The translations under genes were made by a program, and so were the position numbers. From the NCBI GenBank assembly GCA_001899285.1, contig MKWA01000022.1:161729-225728 (forward strand): 64,000 bases of DNA, read 5' to 3'. Under the pieces are notes generated by a model that made no database searches, was not told where the DNA came from, and was given only the letters and a program-made list of their open reading frames with translations. The DNA comes from Rhizobiales bacterium 64-17. Its GTDB lineage: Bacteria; Pseudomonadota; Alphaproteobacteria; Rhizobiales; Xanthobacteraceae. This document shows positions 17,235 to 25,550 of the stretch, piece after piece; the stretch's first letter is position 1; every line of letters starts with the position of its first letter.

Positions 17235-18230
17235 TTACGGCGTATAGATGATCTTGTCGTCAGCCATCTTCGCGTAAAAACCGGCTTTCACCGCGCGCTC
17301 CATCATGTCGAGCAGCGCCTTTCGCGTCGACGCATCCCAGGCGTTGTCAGCAACGATGTTGAGTCGGTTGCTGCTGACGGCGGCCTTGAGGATACCGGGC
17401 GGCAGTTTGACGTTCTCGACCGCGATCTTGTCGGCCGCGTCGATGTCGGACTTGATGAAAGCCGCGACGTCCTTGAGCGCGGCGAGCAGCATCTTCGGTG
17501 CGTCGGGAACGCGCTTGATGGAATCCTCGCGCATGCCCATCACCAGCTCGTAGCCGTTTTGCCCGGTGATCTCCTTCCATGCATCGGCGGCGTTGAAGAT
17601 GACTTTCCAGGAAGGATTCTGCTTCTGGATAATGCTGGCGAGCGGCTCAATCACCATGGCGGCTTCGACGCGATCGGCTTCGAGCTGCGCGCGTGCCACC
17701 GCGAAGTTGGCGTTGACGACGGTGATGTCCTTGCCGAGGTCGAGCCCCTTGGCGTTGGCATAGATCTTGACGACCTGAAACTGGCCGCTGCCCATATCGG
17801 CGGCAAGCTGCTTGCCCTTGAGGTCGGCGAGCGATTTGATTTTGTCATCCTTCACGAAGATGACGAGGTCGGAGAGGGTCATCGCGGTGCCAACGATACG
17901 CGCCGGCACGCCTTCGATCCGCAGCTTCTGATAGACGGTCGGCCCGCCGACTTGCACGTCGACCTCGCCGGTCGCGAAGCCCGCGTAATAGGCAGCAATC
18001 GACGGATAGGGTTTCAGCTCGAGCTCGAAACCGTGCTTTGCATCGAAACCGCGTACCTTCATGATGTTCCACACGAGCGGCGCGATCACCGGCAAGGTCA
18101 GGCTGGCGGCGACGATCTTCGGCTTGGTCTGCGCCGAACTCGGTGCGGCGCCACTGAAAACAAAGGCGCTGGCTGCGAGCAGGGCGATCACCGCGCGGCG
18201 CGCGAGGTGCGGACGGATGAAGGGGATCAT
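17235..18230 (-). CDS. NMT1/SsuA-type periplasmic substrate-binding protein (system A)
   Basis: 331 residues. Basic N-terminus then a hydrophobic signal (ALLAASAFVFSGAAPSSAQ, cleavage near residue 32), followed by a type II binding fold that opens KPKIVAASLTLPVIAPLVWNIMKVRGFDAKHGFELELKP. The start at 18230 has AGGAGG 10 bases upstream. SsuA-like proteins bind sulfonates, nitriles, pyrimidines or riboflavin precursors; no sulfonate mono-oxygenase genes are nearby. It is divergent from the hydrolase gene at 18482 with a strong palindrome between them. Confidence 0.9.
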   Translation of the reverse strand: MIPFIRPHLARRAVIALLAASAFVFSGAAPSSAQTKPKIVAASLTLPVIAPLVWNIMKVRGFDAKHGFELELKPYPSIAAYYAGFATGEVDVQVGGPTVYQKLRIEGVPARIVGTAMTLSDLVIFVKDDKIKSLADLKGKQLAADMGSGQFQVVKIYANAKGLDLGKDITVVNANFAVARAQLEADRVEAAMVIEPLASIIQKQNPSWKVIFNAADAWKEITGQNGYELVMGMREDSIKRVPDAPKMLLAALKDVAAFIKSDIDAADKIAVENVKLPPGILKAAVSSNRLNIVADNAWDASTRKALLDMMERAVKAGFYAKMADDKIIYTP

Positions 18231-18405
18231 AGGACCGGTGCCTCCTTGTTTCTCGATGACGACGTTGCCCCGGTATGCCCGGTGTGCGCAATCCTCAAGG
18301 TAGCAGGACGCAGCGAATGGTGGCGTCGACCGGAAGCCCCATGCAAACCCCTTGCCATTACTGCAGCGCAAGAGGATTTGCTTTTGCTCGCGACGAAGTC
18401 TTGCC

Positions 18406-18434
18406 TTGCGGACCGAAAGCTACTCTACTAGCAT
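18406..18434 (+). promoter_or_regulatory. Candidate promoter of the hydrolase/SDR unit
   Basis: TTGCGG (18406-18411), 17-base spacer and TAGCAT (18429-18434). The predicted start point (near 18441) falls inside the palindrome that begins at the next base. Match to consensus is moderate (3/6 and 4/6). Confidence 0.45.
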
Positions 18435-18454
18435 TTCATATGTGTGCATATGAA
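18435..18454. promoter_or_regulatory. Perfect 8-4-8 palindromic operator candidate
   Basis: TTCATATG-TGTG-CATATGAA. It sits in the 251-base divergent region between the NMT1-type transporter (minus) and the hydrolase (plus), directly after a -10-like box. It shares TGTGTGCATA with the operator at 32404-32424. The rest of the 18231-18481 gap holds no gene. Confidence 0.7.
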
Positions 18455-18481
18455 TTTCAACGGCGCGAGTGAGAAGCGAAT

Positions 18482-19339
18482 ATGCCGCACGTCACCGCAA
18501 GCGATAGTACTCGTCTTTATTACGAGGAGGCCGGCACCGGCACGCCGGTCGTTTTCGTCCACGAATACGCAGCCGATTACCGCACCTGGGAGCCGCAGAT
18601 GCAGCGGTTCTCGCGGTCGCACCGCTGCGTCACTTACAGCCAGCGCGGCTATCCGCCGTCCGACATTCCGACCGATCCCGAACGGTACCTGCAAGACGTC
18701 TTCCGCGACGACGTGATCGCCGTCATGGATGCGCTCAAGATCGACAAGGCGCATGTGGTCGGCCATTCCATGGGCGCGGCGACCGCGCTGCATGTGGGCA
18801 TCCGTTATCCGGATCGCTGTCTGTCGGTAACCGCGGCCGGCTGCGGCTACGGCTCAAGTCCCGATCCGGCCGTGGTTGAGCAGAACCGTGCCGCCTCGCG
18901 CGAGACCGGCAAGATGTTCGCGAACGAGCCGATCTCGGTGACGGCGCCGCGCTATGCCAACGGCCCGACGCGGCAGACGCACAAGAACAAGGATCCGCGC
19001 GGCTTCGCGCATTTCGTGCAGATGCTGAGCGAGCATTCGGCGATCGGCCATTCGCTGACCATGATCAATCTGCAGGCGCGCCGGCCGACGCTCTATGAAA
19101 TGGAAGCCGACCTCAAGGCGTTCAAGCCGCCGCTTCTCGTGATCGTCGGCGACGAGGACGACTGGTGCGTCGATGCCAGCATCTATCTGCGTCGTACGGT
19201 GCCGACGGCCGGTCTGATGGTGATCCCGCGTTCGGGACACACCATCACCAGCGAGGAGCCGGACAAGTTCAACGCAGCGTTGGCCGAACTGTTCGCCGAC
19301 GCCGAAGCGGGCCGCTGGCTCGCCCACAAACCCGCTTAA
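18482..19339 (+). CDS. Alpha/beta-fold hydrolase
   Basis: 285 residues, full-length alpha/beta hydrolase. Oxyanion-region VVFVHEY, nucleophile S96 in GHSMGA, acid probably D226 in GDEDDW, and H253 in RSGHTIT. Cytoplasmic. Family members cleave esters, enol-lactones or C-C bonds of ring-fission products. It is followed 17 bases later by an SDR with a good ribosome-binding site, and then by LIV system 2, suggesting these enzymes act on the compound that system imports. Confidence 0.88.
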   Translation: MPHVTASDSTRLYYEEAGTGTPVVFVHEYAADYRTWEPQMQRFSRSHRCVTYSQRGYPPSDIPTDPERYLQDVFRDDVIAVMDALKIDKAHVVGHSMGAATALHVGIRYPDRCLSVTAAGCGYGSSPDPAVVEQNRAASRETGKMFANEPISVTAPRYANGPTRQTHKNKDPRGFAHFVQMLSEHSAIGHSLTMINLQARRPTLYEMEADLKAFKPPLLVIVGDEDDWCVDASIYLRRTVPTAGLMVIPRSGHTITSEEPDKFNAALAELFADAEAGRWLAHKPA

Positions 19340-19356
19340 CCGAGGAGAGACGGACC

Positions 19357-20169
19357 ATGGATCTCAAACTCAAGGGCAAGACCGCCGTTGTCACCGGCGG
19401 CAGCGAAGGCATCGGCAAGGGCATCGCGCTGACGCTTGCACGGGAAGGCGTCGATGTCGCGATCTGCGCGCGGCGCATGGAGCCGCTGAAGGCGGCTGCG
19501 GAGGAAATCGCCAAGGCCACCGGCCGCAAGATCGTGCCGATCACCGCCGATCTGCGCAGCGATGCCGACGCCAAGAAGTTCATTGCCGAGGCGCACAAGG
19601 CGCTCGGCCGCATCGATATCATGGTCAACAATGCCGGTTCGGCCGCCGGCGGCGTGATCGAGCATCTCAGCGAGGACGACTGGGAGAAGGGGCTGCAGCT
19701 CAAATTCATGGGCTATGTGCGCTGCCTGCGCTACGTGCTGCCGATCATGGTCAAGCAAAACGGCGGCCGCGTCGTCAATCTGATCGGCAATGACGGCGTC
19801 AAGCCGTCCTATTGGGAAATCTGCCCCGGCGCGGCCAATGCCGCCGGCCAGAACCTGACGAAATCGCTCGCCGGACAATACGGCAGCCACAACATCAGCT
19901 TCTGCGCGGTCAATCCGGGCCCGGTGCGCACCGAGCGCTGGGCTGGCCTGGTGGACGCCATGGCGCGCGACATGAAGATTTCACGCGAGGAAGCCGACAA
20001 GCTGGCGCCGGCGTCGATCCCGCTCGGCCGCATCGCCGAGGTGGAAGAGGTCGCCAATCTGGTGGTGATGATGGCCTCGCCGCTGATGCACATGGCCAAC
20101 GGCACGATGATCGAGATCGACGGAGGCCAGGACAAGCCGCTGATGGATCGCTTCCGCGATAAAAAGTGA
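19357..20169 (+). CDS. SDR-family protein lacking the canonical YxxxK catalytic motif
   Basis: 270 residues. The NAD(P)-binding Rossmann start TGGSEGIGKG (13-22) and the NNAG motif (MVNNAGSAAGG) are intact. At the position of Tyr-x-x-x-Lys, counted back from NLTKSLA, the sequence reads PGAANAAGQ, giving Pro and Asn instead. A Tyr (PSYWE) lies about 7 residues earlier. A divergent SDR subgroup with an AANAA-like segment at this place is known, so this is probably a real lineage rather than decay. The start at 19357 is preceded by GAGGAGAG. Reaction unknown; may use a displaced Tyr or bind cofactor without classic reductase chemistry. Confidence 0.85.
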   Translation: MDLKLKGKTAVVTGGSEGIGKGIALTLAREGVDVAICARRMEPLKAAAEEIAKATGRKIVPITADLRSDADAKKFIAEAHKALGRIDIMVNNAGSAAGGVIEHLSEDDWEKGLQLKFMGYVRCLRYVLPIMVKQNGGRVVNLIGNDGVKPSYWEICPGAANAAGQNLTKSLAGQYGSHNISFCAVNPGPVRTERWAGLVDAMARDMKISREEADKLAPASIPLGRIAEVEEVANLVVMMASPLMHMANGTMIEIDGGQDKPLMDRFRDKK

Positions 20170-20179
20170 CCGGCGCGGC

Positions 20180-20205
20180 CGGTGTGGCGCGCGAGCGCCG
20201 CACCG
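20180..20205 (+). terminator. Stem-loop after the SDR gene
   Basis: 11-bp stem including one G-U pair (20180-20190 with 20195-20205) closed by a GCGA tetraloop of the stable GNRA class, starting 11 bases after the SDR stop. No T-run follows, so termination efficiency is uncertain. Confidence 0.5.
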
Positions 20206-20222
20206 CTGCGACGGACGACGAC

Positions 20223-20251
20223 TTGACAGGTTAGAAGACCGGTCGGACACT
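20223..20251 (+). promoter_or_regulatory. Candidate promoter of LIV system 2
   Basis: Perfect TTGACA (20223-20228), 17-base spacer, weaker GACACT at -10 (20246-20251), 94 bases before the binding-protein ATG. Together with the hairpin at 20180-20205 this suggests system 2 is transcribed separately from the SDR. Confidence 0.5.
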
Positions 20252-20344
20252 TTGCGCACATACATTCGCCGGCCGGACGCGAATTTCGGACCTTCACACG
20301 AGCATGCGTGCGCCGTCGTCGAGGCCACGCGGGGGATGTAACCA

Positions 20345-21571
20345 ATGGACAATCGTCATCTGCACAAGCGTTACCTGCTGACCGTTGCGCTCGCCGGTGC
20401 TGCCGCGATCGCGCTGTTCCGTCCCGCGTCCGCGCAGGACACCATCAAGATCGGCGAGTTGAACAGTTACAAGTCGCAGCCGGCGTTCCTCGATCCCTAC
20501 AAGAAGGGCTGGGAACTGGCGATCGAGGAGATCAACGCCAAGGGTGGCGTGCTCGGCAAGAAACTCGAAGTGGTCTCGCGTGACGACGGCGCCAATCCAG
20601 GCGAGGCGGTGCGTGTCGCCGAGGAACTCGTCACCCGCGAAGGCGTGCCGCTGATTTCCGGTACCTTCCTGTCGCATATCGGTCTGGCGGTGACGAATTT
20701 CGCAGGCCAGAAGAAGGTGTTCTTCCTCGCCGCCGAGCCGCTGACCGACAAGATCACCTGGCAGAACGGCAACAAATACACCTATCGCCTGCGCTCCTCG
20801 ACCTACATGCAGGTGGCGATGCTGATGCCCGCCGCGAAAGCGCTGAAAGCGAAGCGCTGGGCGCTGGTCTATCCGAACTTCGAATATGGCCAGTCGGCGG
20901 CCGAGAACTTCAAGGCGCTGATGAAGAAAGCGCAGCCTGACGTGGAATTCGTCACCGAGCAGGCACCGCCGCTCGGCAAGATCGACGCCGGCGCGGTGGC
21001 GCAGGCGATCGACGACGCCAAGCCGGACGCGATCTTCAACGTGTTGTTCGCCGGTGATCTCGCCAAGTTCGTGCGCGAGGGCAACACCCGCGGCGTGTTC
21101 AAGAATCGCCCGGTGGTGAGCCTGTTGTCCGGCGAGCCGGAATATCTCGATCCGCTCAAGGACGAGGCACCGGTCGGCTGGATCGTCACCGGCTATCCGC
21201 AGGACAAGATCAATACGCCGGAGCACAAGGCGTTCCGCGACGCCTATATGAAGAAGTTCAACGACTATCCGCGGCTCGGCTCGATCGTCGGCTACGCGAC
21301 GATGAAGTCGCTCGCCGCCGGCATCGCCAAGGCCGGCTCGACCGACACCGAGAAGCTGGTGACGGCGTTCGCCGGTCTCAAGGTCGACAGCCCGTTCGGG
21401 CCGTTCATCTATCGCGCCAGCGACCATCAGGCGACCATGGGCGCCTATGTCGGCAAGATCGCGCTGGAGAACGGCAAGGGCACCATGACCGACTTCAAAT
21501 ATGTCGACGGCGCGGATGTGCTGCCGCCCGACGATGAAGTGAAGAAGCTGCGCCCGGCGGGCGCGAACTGA
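20345..21571 (+). CDS. Periplasmic ligand-binding protein of LIV/HAAT type (system 2)
   Basis: 408 residues with a signal peptide ending near RPASAQ (about residue 31) and a type I binding fold (DTIKIGELNSYKSQPAFLDPYKKGWELAIEEINAKGGVLG). The sequence differs clearly from the system 1 and system 3 receptors, so the ligand probably differs. It is the first gene of the system 2 operon, and a strong hairpin separates it from the permease gene. Confidence 0.92.
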   Translation: MDNRHLHKRYLLTVALAGAAAIALFRPASAQDTIKIGELNSYKSQPAFLDPYKKGWELAIEEINAKGGVLGKKLEVVSRDDGANPGEAVRVAEELVTREGVPLISGTFLSHIGLAVTNFAGQKKVFFLAAEPLTDKITWQNGNKYTYRLRSSTYMQVAMLMPAAKALKAKRWALVYPNFEYGQSAAENFKALMKKAQPDVEFVTEQAPPLGKIDAGAVAQAIDDAKPDAIFNVLFAGDLAKFVREGNTRGVFKNRPVVSLLSGEPEYLDPLKDEAPVGWIVTGYPQDKINTPEHKAFRDAYMKKFNDYPRLGSIVGYATMKSLAAGIAKAGSTDTEKLVTAFAGLKVDSPFGPFIYRASDHQATMGAYVGKIALENGKGTMTDFKYVDGADVLPPDDEVKKLRPAGAN

Positions 21572-21589
21572 TCGCTGACGTGACGCATC

Positions 21590-21616
21590 GTCTCTCCCCG
21601 GCAGTCGGGGAGAGAC
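21590..21616 (+). terminator. Stem-loop between binding-protein and permease genes
   Basis: Perfect 11-bp stem GTCTCTCCCCG / CGGGGAGAGAC with 5-base loop, no T-run, ending 10 bases before the permease start. Likely stabilises the upstream binding-protein mRNA or attenuates read-through. Confidence 0.6.
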
Positions 21617-21626
21617 ACCGCCTCAC

Positions 21627-23513
21627 ATGAATGTCAGCGGATTCATTTTTCAGGCGCTCAACGGCCTGTCATCGGCATCCGGCCTGTTCTTCGTGGCGGC
21701 CGGCCTGTCGCTGATTTTTGGCGTCACCCGCATCGTCAATATCGCCCACGGGTCCCTCTATATGCTCGGGACCTATGTCGCCTATTCGCTGGCGACGAAG
21801 ATCGGCGGCGGCTTCGGCTTCTGGGGCGGCATTGTCATCACCGCGTGCCTCGTTGGTCTGCTCGGCGCGGCCATCGAATTCGTGTTGTTGCGGCGTATCT
21901 ACCGCGCGCCCGAACTGTTCCAGCTGCTCGCCACGTTCGCGCTGATCCTGATCATCAACGACGCGACCCTGTGGCTGTGGGGACCGGAAGACCTGCTCGG
22001 CCCGCGTGCTCCCGGCATGCGCGACGCCATTGAGATTTTCGGCCGGCGGCTGCCGACCTACGATCTGTTCCTGATCGTCATCGCGCCGGTCGTGCTGTGG
22101 ATTCTGCATCTGGGACTGGCGCGCACGCGCTTCGGCCGGCTGGTGCGTGCGGCGACGCAGGACCGCGAGATGGTCGGCGCGCTCGGTGTCAACCAGGCGA
22201 TGCTGTTCACCGCTGTGTTCGCGCTCGGCTCGTTCCTCGCCGGGCTCGGTGGCGCGCTGCAGGTGGCGCGCGAGCCGGCCAACCTGGCGATGGACCTCAC
22301 CGTGATCGGCGACGCCTTCGTCGTCGTCGTGGTCGGCGGCATGGGCTCGATCACCGGCGCGTATCTCGCCGCCGTGATCATCGCCGAGGTCAAGGCGCTG
22401 TGCATCGCCATCGGCACGGTGTCGATGTTCGGCATGTCGCTCAATTTTTCAAAGTTCACGCTGGTCGCGGAATTTCTGGTGATGGCGGCGGTGTTGATCG
22501 CGCGGCCTTACGGACTGCTCGGCCGTCCGCAGGGGGCGGTGCGTGGCGTCGCCGACCCGGAAGACCCGATGCGCCCGGCGACGCCGGCGCTGAAATTCCT
22601 CGGCGTGGTCGTGTTGGGCGCGCTGATGGCGATGCCGTTGATGGCGCAAAGCTCGCCTTACGTACTGATCCTCGGCATCGACGTGATGATCGCGGTGCTG
22701 TTCGCGGCGAGCCTGCATTTCATCATGGGGCCGGGCGGCATGCACTCGTTCGGCCATGCCGCTTATTTCGGTCTTGGTGCCTATGGTGCGGCGCTGCTGG
22801 TGAAATGGCTCGCCGCGCCCATGGGATTGGCGCTGCTGGCAGCGCCGATCACGGCGCTCCTCGGTGCACTGCTGTTCGGCTGGTTCGCGGTACGGCTGTC
22901 CGGTGTCTATCTGGCGATGCTGACGCTGGCCTTCGCGCAGATTGTCTGGGCCGCCGTGTTCCAGTGGGAAGACCTCACCGGCGGATCGAACGGCGTGATC
23001 GGCGTCTGGCCGCCGGCGCCGTTCAGCAACAGCAGCGTCTATTTCATCCTGGTGCTGCTGCTCACGGTGATCGGCGTGCTCGCCTTGCGCCGTATTCTCT
23101 TTGCCCCGTTCGGTTATGCGATGCGCGCCGGACGCGACTCGCCGCTGCGCGCCGAGGCGATCGGCATCGATGTGAAACGTGTGCACTGGCTCGGCTTTGC
23201 TATCGCCGGTCTTGTCTGCGGCGTCGCCGGCGGGTTGTTTGCGTTCGCCAAGGGCTCGATCTCGCCGGAGACAATCGGCGTCGGCCGTTCCATCGACGGG
23301 CTGGTGATGGTGCTGCTCGGCGGCATCCAGACGCTCACCGGGCCGATCGTCGGTGCCTCGGTGTTCGCGGTGCTGCAGGATACGATCATGCGCCAGACCG
23401 AATATTGGCGCGCGCTGCTCGGCCTCATCATCCTGTTGCTGGTGATGGCGTTCCCGGCCGGCATCGTCGGTGGCGTCATCAATCTGCTGCGGCGGTGGAG
23501 GACAGCATCGTGA
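21627..23513 (+). CDS. Fused LivH-LivM permease (system 2)
   Basis: 628 residues, about twice a normal permease. Residues 1 to about 300 are LivH-like ([36 protein letters not shown]), and about 325-628 are LivM-like ([37 protein letters not shown]). The join is a short charged linker ([12 protein letters not shown], about 310-321). There is no internal stop or frameshift. Fusion fixes the 1:1 pairing of the two membrane halves. It ends in a GTGA overlap with the ATPase gene. Confidence 0.93.
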   Translation: MNVSGFIFQALNGLSSASGLFFVAAGLSLIFGVTRIVNIAHGSLYMLGTYVAYSLATKIGGGFGFWGGIVITACLVGLLGAAIEFVLLRRIYRAPELFQLLATFALILIINDATLWLWGPEDLLGPRAPGMRDAIEIFGRRLPTYDLFLIVIAPVVLWILHLGLARTRFGRLVRAATQDREMVGALGVNQAMLFTAVFALGSFLAGLGGALQVAREPANLAMDLTVIGDAFVVVVVGGMGSITGAYLAAVIIAEVKALCIAIGTVSMFGMSLNFSKFTLVAEFLVMAAVLIARPYGLLGRPQGAVRGVADPEDPMRPATPALKFLGVVVLGALMAMPLMAQSSPYVLILGIDVMIAVLFAASLHFIMGPGGMHSFGHAAYFGLGAYGAALLVKWLAAPMGLALLAAPITALLGALLFGWFAVRLSGVYLAMLTLAFAQIVWAAVFQWEDLTGGSNGVIGVWPPAPFSNSSVYFILVLLLTVIGVLALRRILFAPFGYAMRAGRDSPLRAEAIGIDVKRVHWLGFAIAGLVCGVAGGLFAFAKGSISPETIGVGRSIDGLVMVLLGGIQTLTGPIVGASVFAVLQDTIMRQTEYWRALLGLIILLLVMAFPAGIVGGVINLLRRWRTAS

Positions 23514-24295
23514 CCGATCTGTCGATCCGCTCACTGGCCAAGGCGTTCGGCGGTGTCCGTGCCGTCAACGACGTGAGCTTCGAGGTCGCGCGCGGCGAAT
23601 TTCTGGCGATGATCGGTCCGAACGGCGCCGGCAAGTCGACCTGCTTCAACATGATCAACGGTCAGCTTCGGCCGGATTCTGGCGAGATCTGGTTCGAGCG
23701 CGCCAATCTGGCCGGGCTCGCGCCGCGCGAAATCTGGCGGCTTGGCGTCGGCCGAACCTTTCAGGTTGCGGCGACCTTCGGCTCGATGACCGTTGTCGAG
23801 AACGTACAGATGGCGCTGATCTCGCATGCCGGCGAGACGTATCGGCTGTGGAAGCCTGCGGCGTCGCGGTATCGCGCCCGTGCGCTCGAGCTGCTGGAAC
23901 AGGTCGGCATGAAGGATGCCGCCGACCGCGCCAGCCGCGAACTCGCTTACGGCGATGTCAAACGTGTCGAACTGGCCATGGCGCTCGCCAACGATCCGCG
24001 TCTGCTGCTGATGGACGAACCGACCGCGGGCATGGCCCCGCGCGAGCGCAACGCGCTGATCGCGCTGGTGAAGCGGCTGGTGGTCGAGAAGGGGATTTCG
24101 GTGCTGTTCACCGAGCACTCCATGGATGTGGTGTTCGCCCATGCTGATCGCATCATCGTGCTGGCGCGAGGCCGGCTGATCGCCGACGGCGATGCGCGCA
24201 CGATCCGCGAGCATCCCAAGGTGCAGGAGGTCTATTTCGGCACCGGCAAGACCTTCGCGCGTGTCGAGCCGAAGCCTTTGGAGCCGCAGCCATGA
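23510..24295 (+). CDS. livG: LIV-type ABC transporter ATPase, LivG family (system 2)
   Basis: 261 residues, starting at GTG 23510, which overlaps the permease stop (GTGA). Walker [10 protein letters not shown] near 35-43; signature region [13 protein letters not shown], the divergent LivG type; Walker [16 protein letters not shown]. The C-terminal extension after VQEVYFG (about 20 residues ending PKPLEPQP) is longer than usual. It overlaps the next gene by 4 bases. Confidence 0.92.
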   Translation: MTDLSIRSLAKAFGGVRAVNDVSFEVARGEFLAMIGPNGAGKSTCFNMINGQLRPDSGEIWFERANLAGLAPREIWRLGVGRTFQVAATFGSMTVVENVQMALISHAGETYRLWKPAASRYRARALELLEQVGMKDAADRASRELAYGDVKRVELAMALANDPRLLLMDEPTAGMAPRERNALIALVKRLVVEKGISVLFTEHSMDVVFAHADRIIVLARGRLIADGDARTIREHPKVQEVYFGTGKTFARVEPKPLEPQP

Positions 24296-25017
24296 CAGCG
24301 CCGCTCCTCAATGTCGAAAACCTCAACGCTTCGTATGGCGCAGCGCAAATCCTGTTCGATCTGTCGTTCGAGATCGGGCGCGGTGAGGTTGTCGCCCTGA
24401 TGGGCCGCAACGGCGCCGGCAAATCGACGACCATGAAGGCGATCATGGGGTTGATGGCGCGGCGCGGCCGCACGACCTTCGACGGCGTGGATATTTCCCG
24501 GATGCGGCCCTACGAGATCGCGCGACGCGGGCTTGGTTTCACGCCGGAGGATCGCCGCATCTTCGTCGATCTGACGGTGATGGAAAATCTCGATATCGGC
24601 CGGCAGCCGCCGCGGCGGTTCGCGGACGGCACCGCCGCGCCGGTGTGGACGCCGCAGCGCCTGTTCACGCTGTTTCCCAATCTCGGCGAGATGCCGGACC
24701 GTCCGGGCGGCGGCATGAGCGGCGGCGAGCAACAGATGCTCACCGTCGCGCGCACGCTGATGGGCAATCCGCTGTTGGTGCTGCTGGACGAACCGTCGGA
24801 AGGCGTGGCGCCGCTGATCGTCGAGCAGATGGCCAACACCATCGTCGAATTGAAGAAGGAAGGGTTATCCATCCTCCTGTCCGAACAGAACATGCACTTC
24901 GCCGAACTGGTGTCGGATCGCGTCTATTTGCTGGAAAAGGGCCAGATCCGCTGGAACGGCACGATGAAAGAGCTTGCCGGCAATGTCGAAATCCAGCGCA
25001 ACTATCTGACGGTTTGA
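24292..25017 (+). CDS. livF: LIV-type ABC transporter ATPase, LivF family (system 2)
   Basis: 241 residues. Walker A GRNGAGKST near 37-45, signature MSGGEQQML, Walker B LVLLDEPSEGVAP. The insert ARRGLGFTPEDRRIFVDLTVMENL is the LivF Q-loop region with Pro-Glu-Asp where many have VPEGR. Starts in an ATGA overlap with livG. Completes the system 2 operon; a marR gene follows 74 bases later on the same strand. Confidence 0.92.
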   Translation: MTAPLLNVENLNASYGAAQILFDLSFEIGRGEVVALMGRNGAGKSTTMKAIMGLMARRGRTTFDGVDISRMRPYEIARRGLGFTPEDRRIFVDLTVMENLDIGRQPPRRFADGTAAPVWTPQRLFTLFPNLGEMPDRPGGGMSGGEQQMLTVARTLMGNPLLVLLDEPSEGVAPLIVEQMANTIVELKKEGLSILLSEQNMHFAELVSDRVYLLEKGQIRWNGTMKELAGNVEIQRNYLTV

Positions 25018-25058
25018 ATTGTGGCTGTTGTCCTCTCGTGCCGCGACCGACCGAGCCG

Positions 25059-25087
25059 AACCTGTCCATAGGTTGATCCATAGGTTG
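25059..25087. promoter_or_regulatory. Tandem/inverted repeat just before marR, candidate auto-operator
   Basis: Two consecutive copies of TCCATAGGTTG at 12-base spacing (25065-25087), overlapped by an inverted repeat AACCT-6-AGGTT (25059-25074). It ends 4 bases before the marR ATG and includes its weak ribosome-binding site, so binding there could block translation start or transcription of marR. Confidence 0.5.
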
Positions 25088-25091
25088 TTCA

Positions 25092-25550
25092 ATGCCCCGG
25101 CGTCCCCGGCTGAAACTGCTGCCTGAGGCGGATGCAGCGTCCGCCTATCTGCTCGACGACCAGATCGGCTTTCGCCTGCGGCTGGCGATGCAGCGACACA
25201 CTGCGCTGTTCATGGCCGGCATTCCCGGCCGGTTGACGCAGACGCAATTCGCGGCACTGGCGAAGCTGCTCGAGGTCGGTGCCTGCTCGCAGAACCACCT
25301 GGGCCGGCTCATTTATCTCGATGCCTCGACCATCAAGGGCGTGGTCGATCGGTTGCGCGTGCGGGGGCTGGTGGCGATCTGCGACGATCCCAACGACCGC
25401 CGCCGTCGTGCCGTCACGCTCACTGACAAGGGCCGCAAGGCCACCGAGGCGGCGATCAAGGTGGCGGCGGAGATCACCGCAAAGACGGTCGCGCCACTGA
25501 CGCCGCAGGAGCAGCGGCAGGTGATCACGCTGTTGCGGAAACTGAGTTAG
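25092..25550 (+). CDS. MarR-family transcriptional regulator
   Basis: 152 residues. Typical MarR layout: dimer helix, winged-helix DNA-binding region (about 55-110) with NHLGRLIYLDASTIKGVVDRLRVRGLV and the wing CDDPNDRRRRAVTLTDKG carrying the conserved D-x-R residues. Such regulators respond to phenolic or carboxylate ligands. Position after LIV system 2 suggests control of that operon or of itself. Its end overlaps the end of the convergent molybdenum-hydroxylase gene by 4 bases. Confidence 0.9.
   Translation: MPRRPRLKLLPEADAASAYLLDDQIGFRLRLAMQRHTALFMAGIPGRLTQTQFAALAKLLEVGACSQNHLGRLIYLDASTIKGVVDRLRVRGLVAICDDPNDRRRRAVTLTDKGRKATEAAIKVAAEITAKTVAPLTPQEQRQVITLLRKLS

Noticed and set aside
15650..18230. 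Assignment of ABC system A as a sulfonate or taurine importer
   Set aside because: Similarity to SsuABC is at family level only, and no monooxygenase or sulfonatase genes flank it. The TauE-like exporter nearby is too broad a family to decide.
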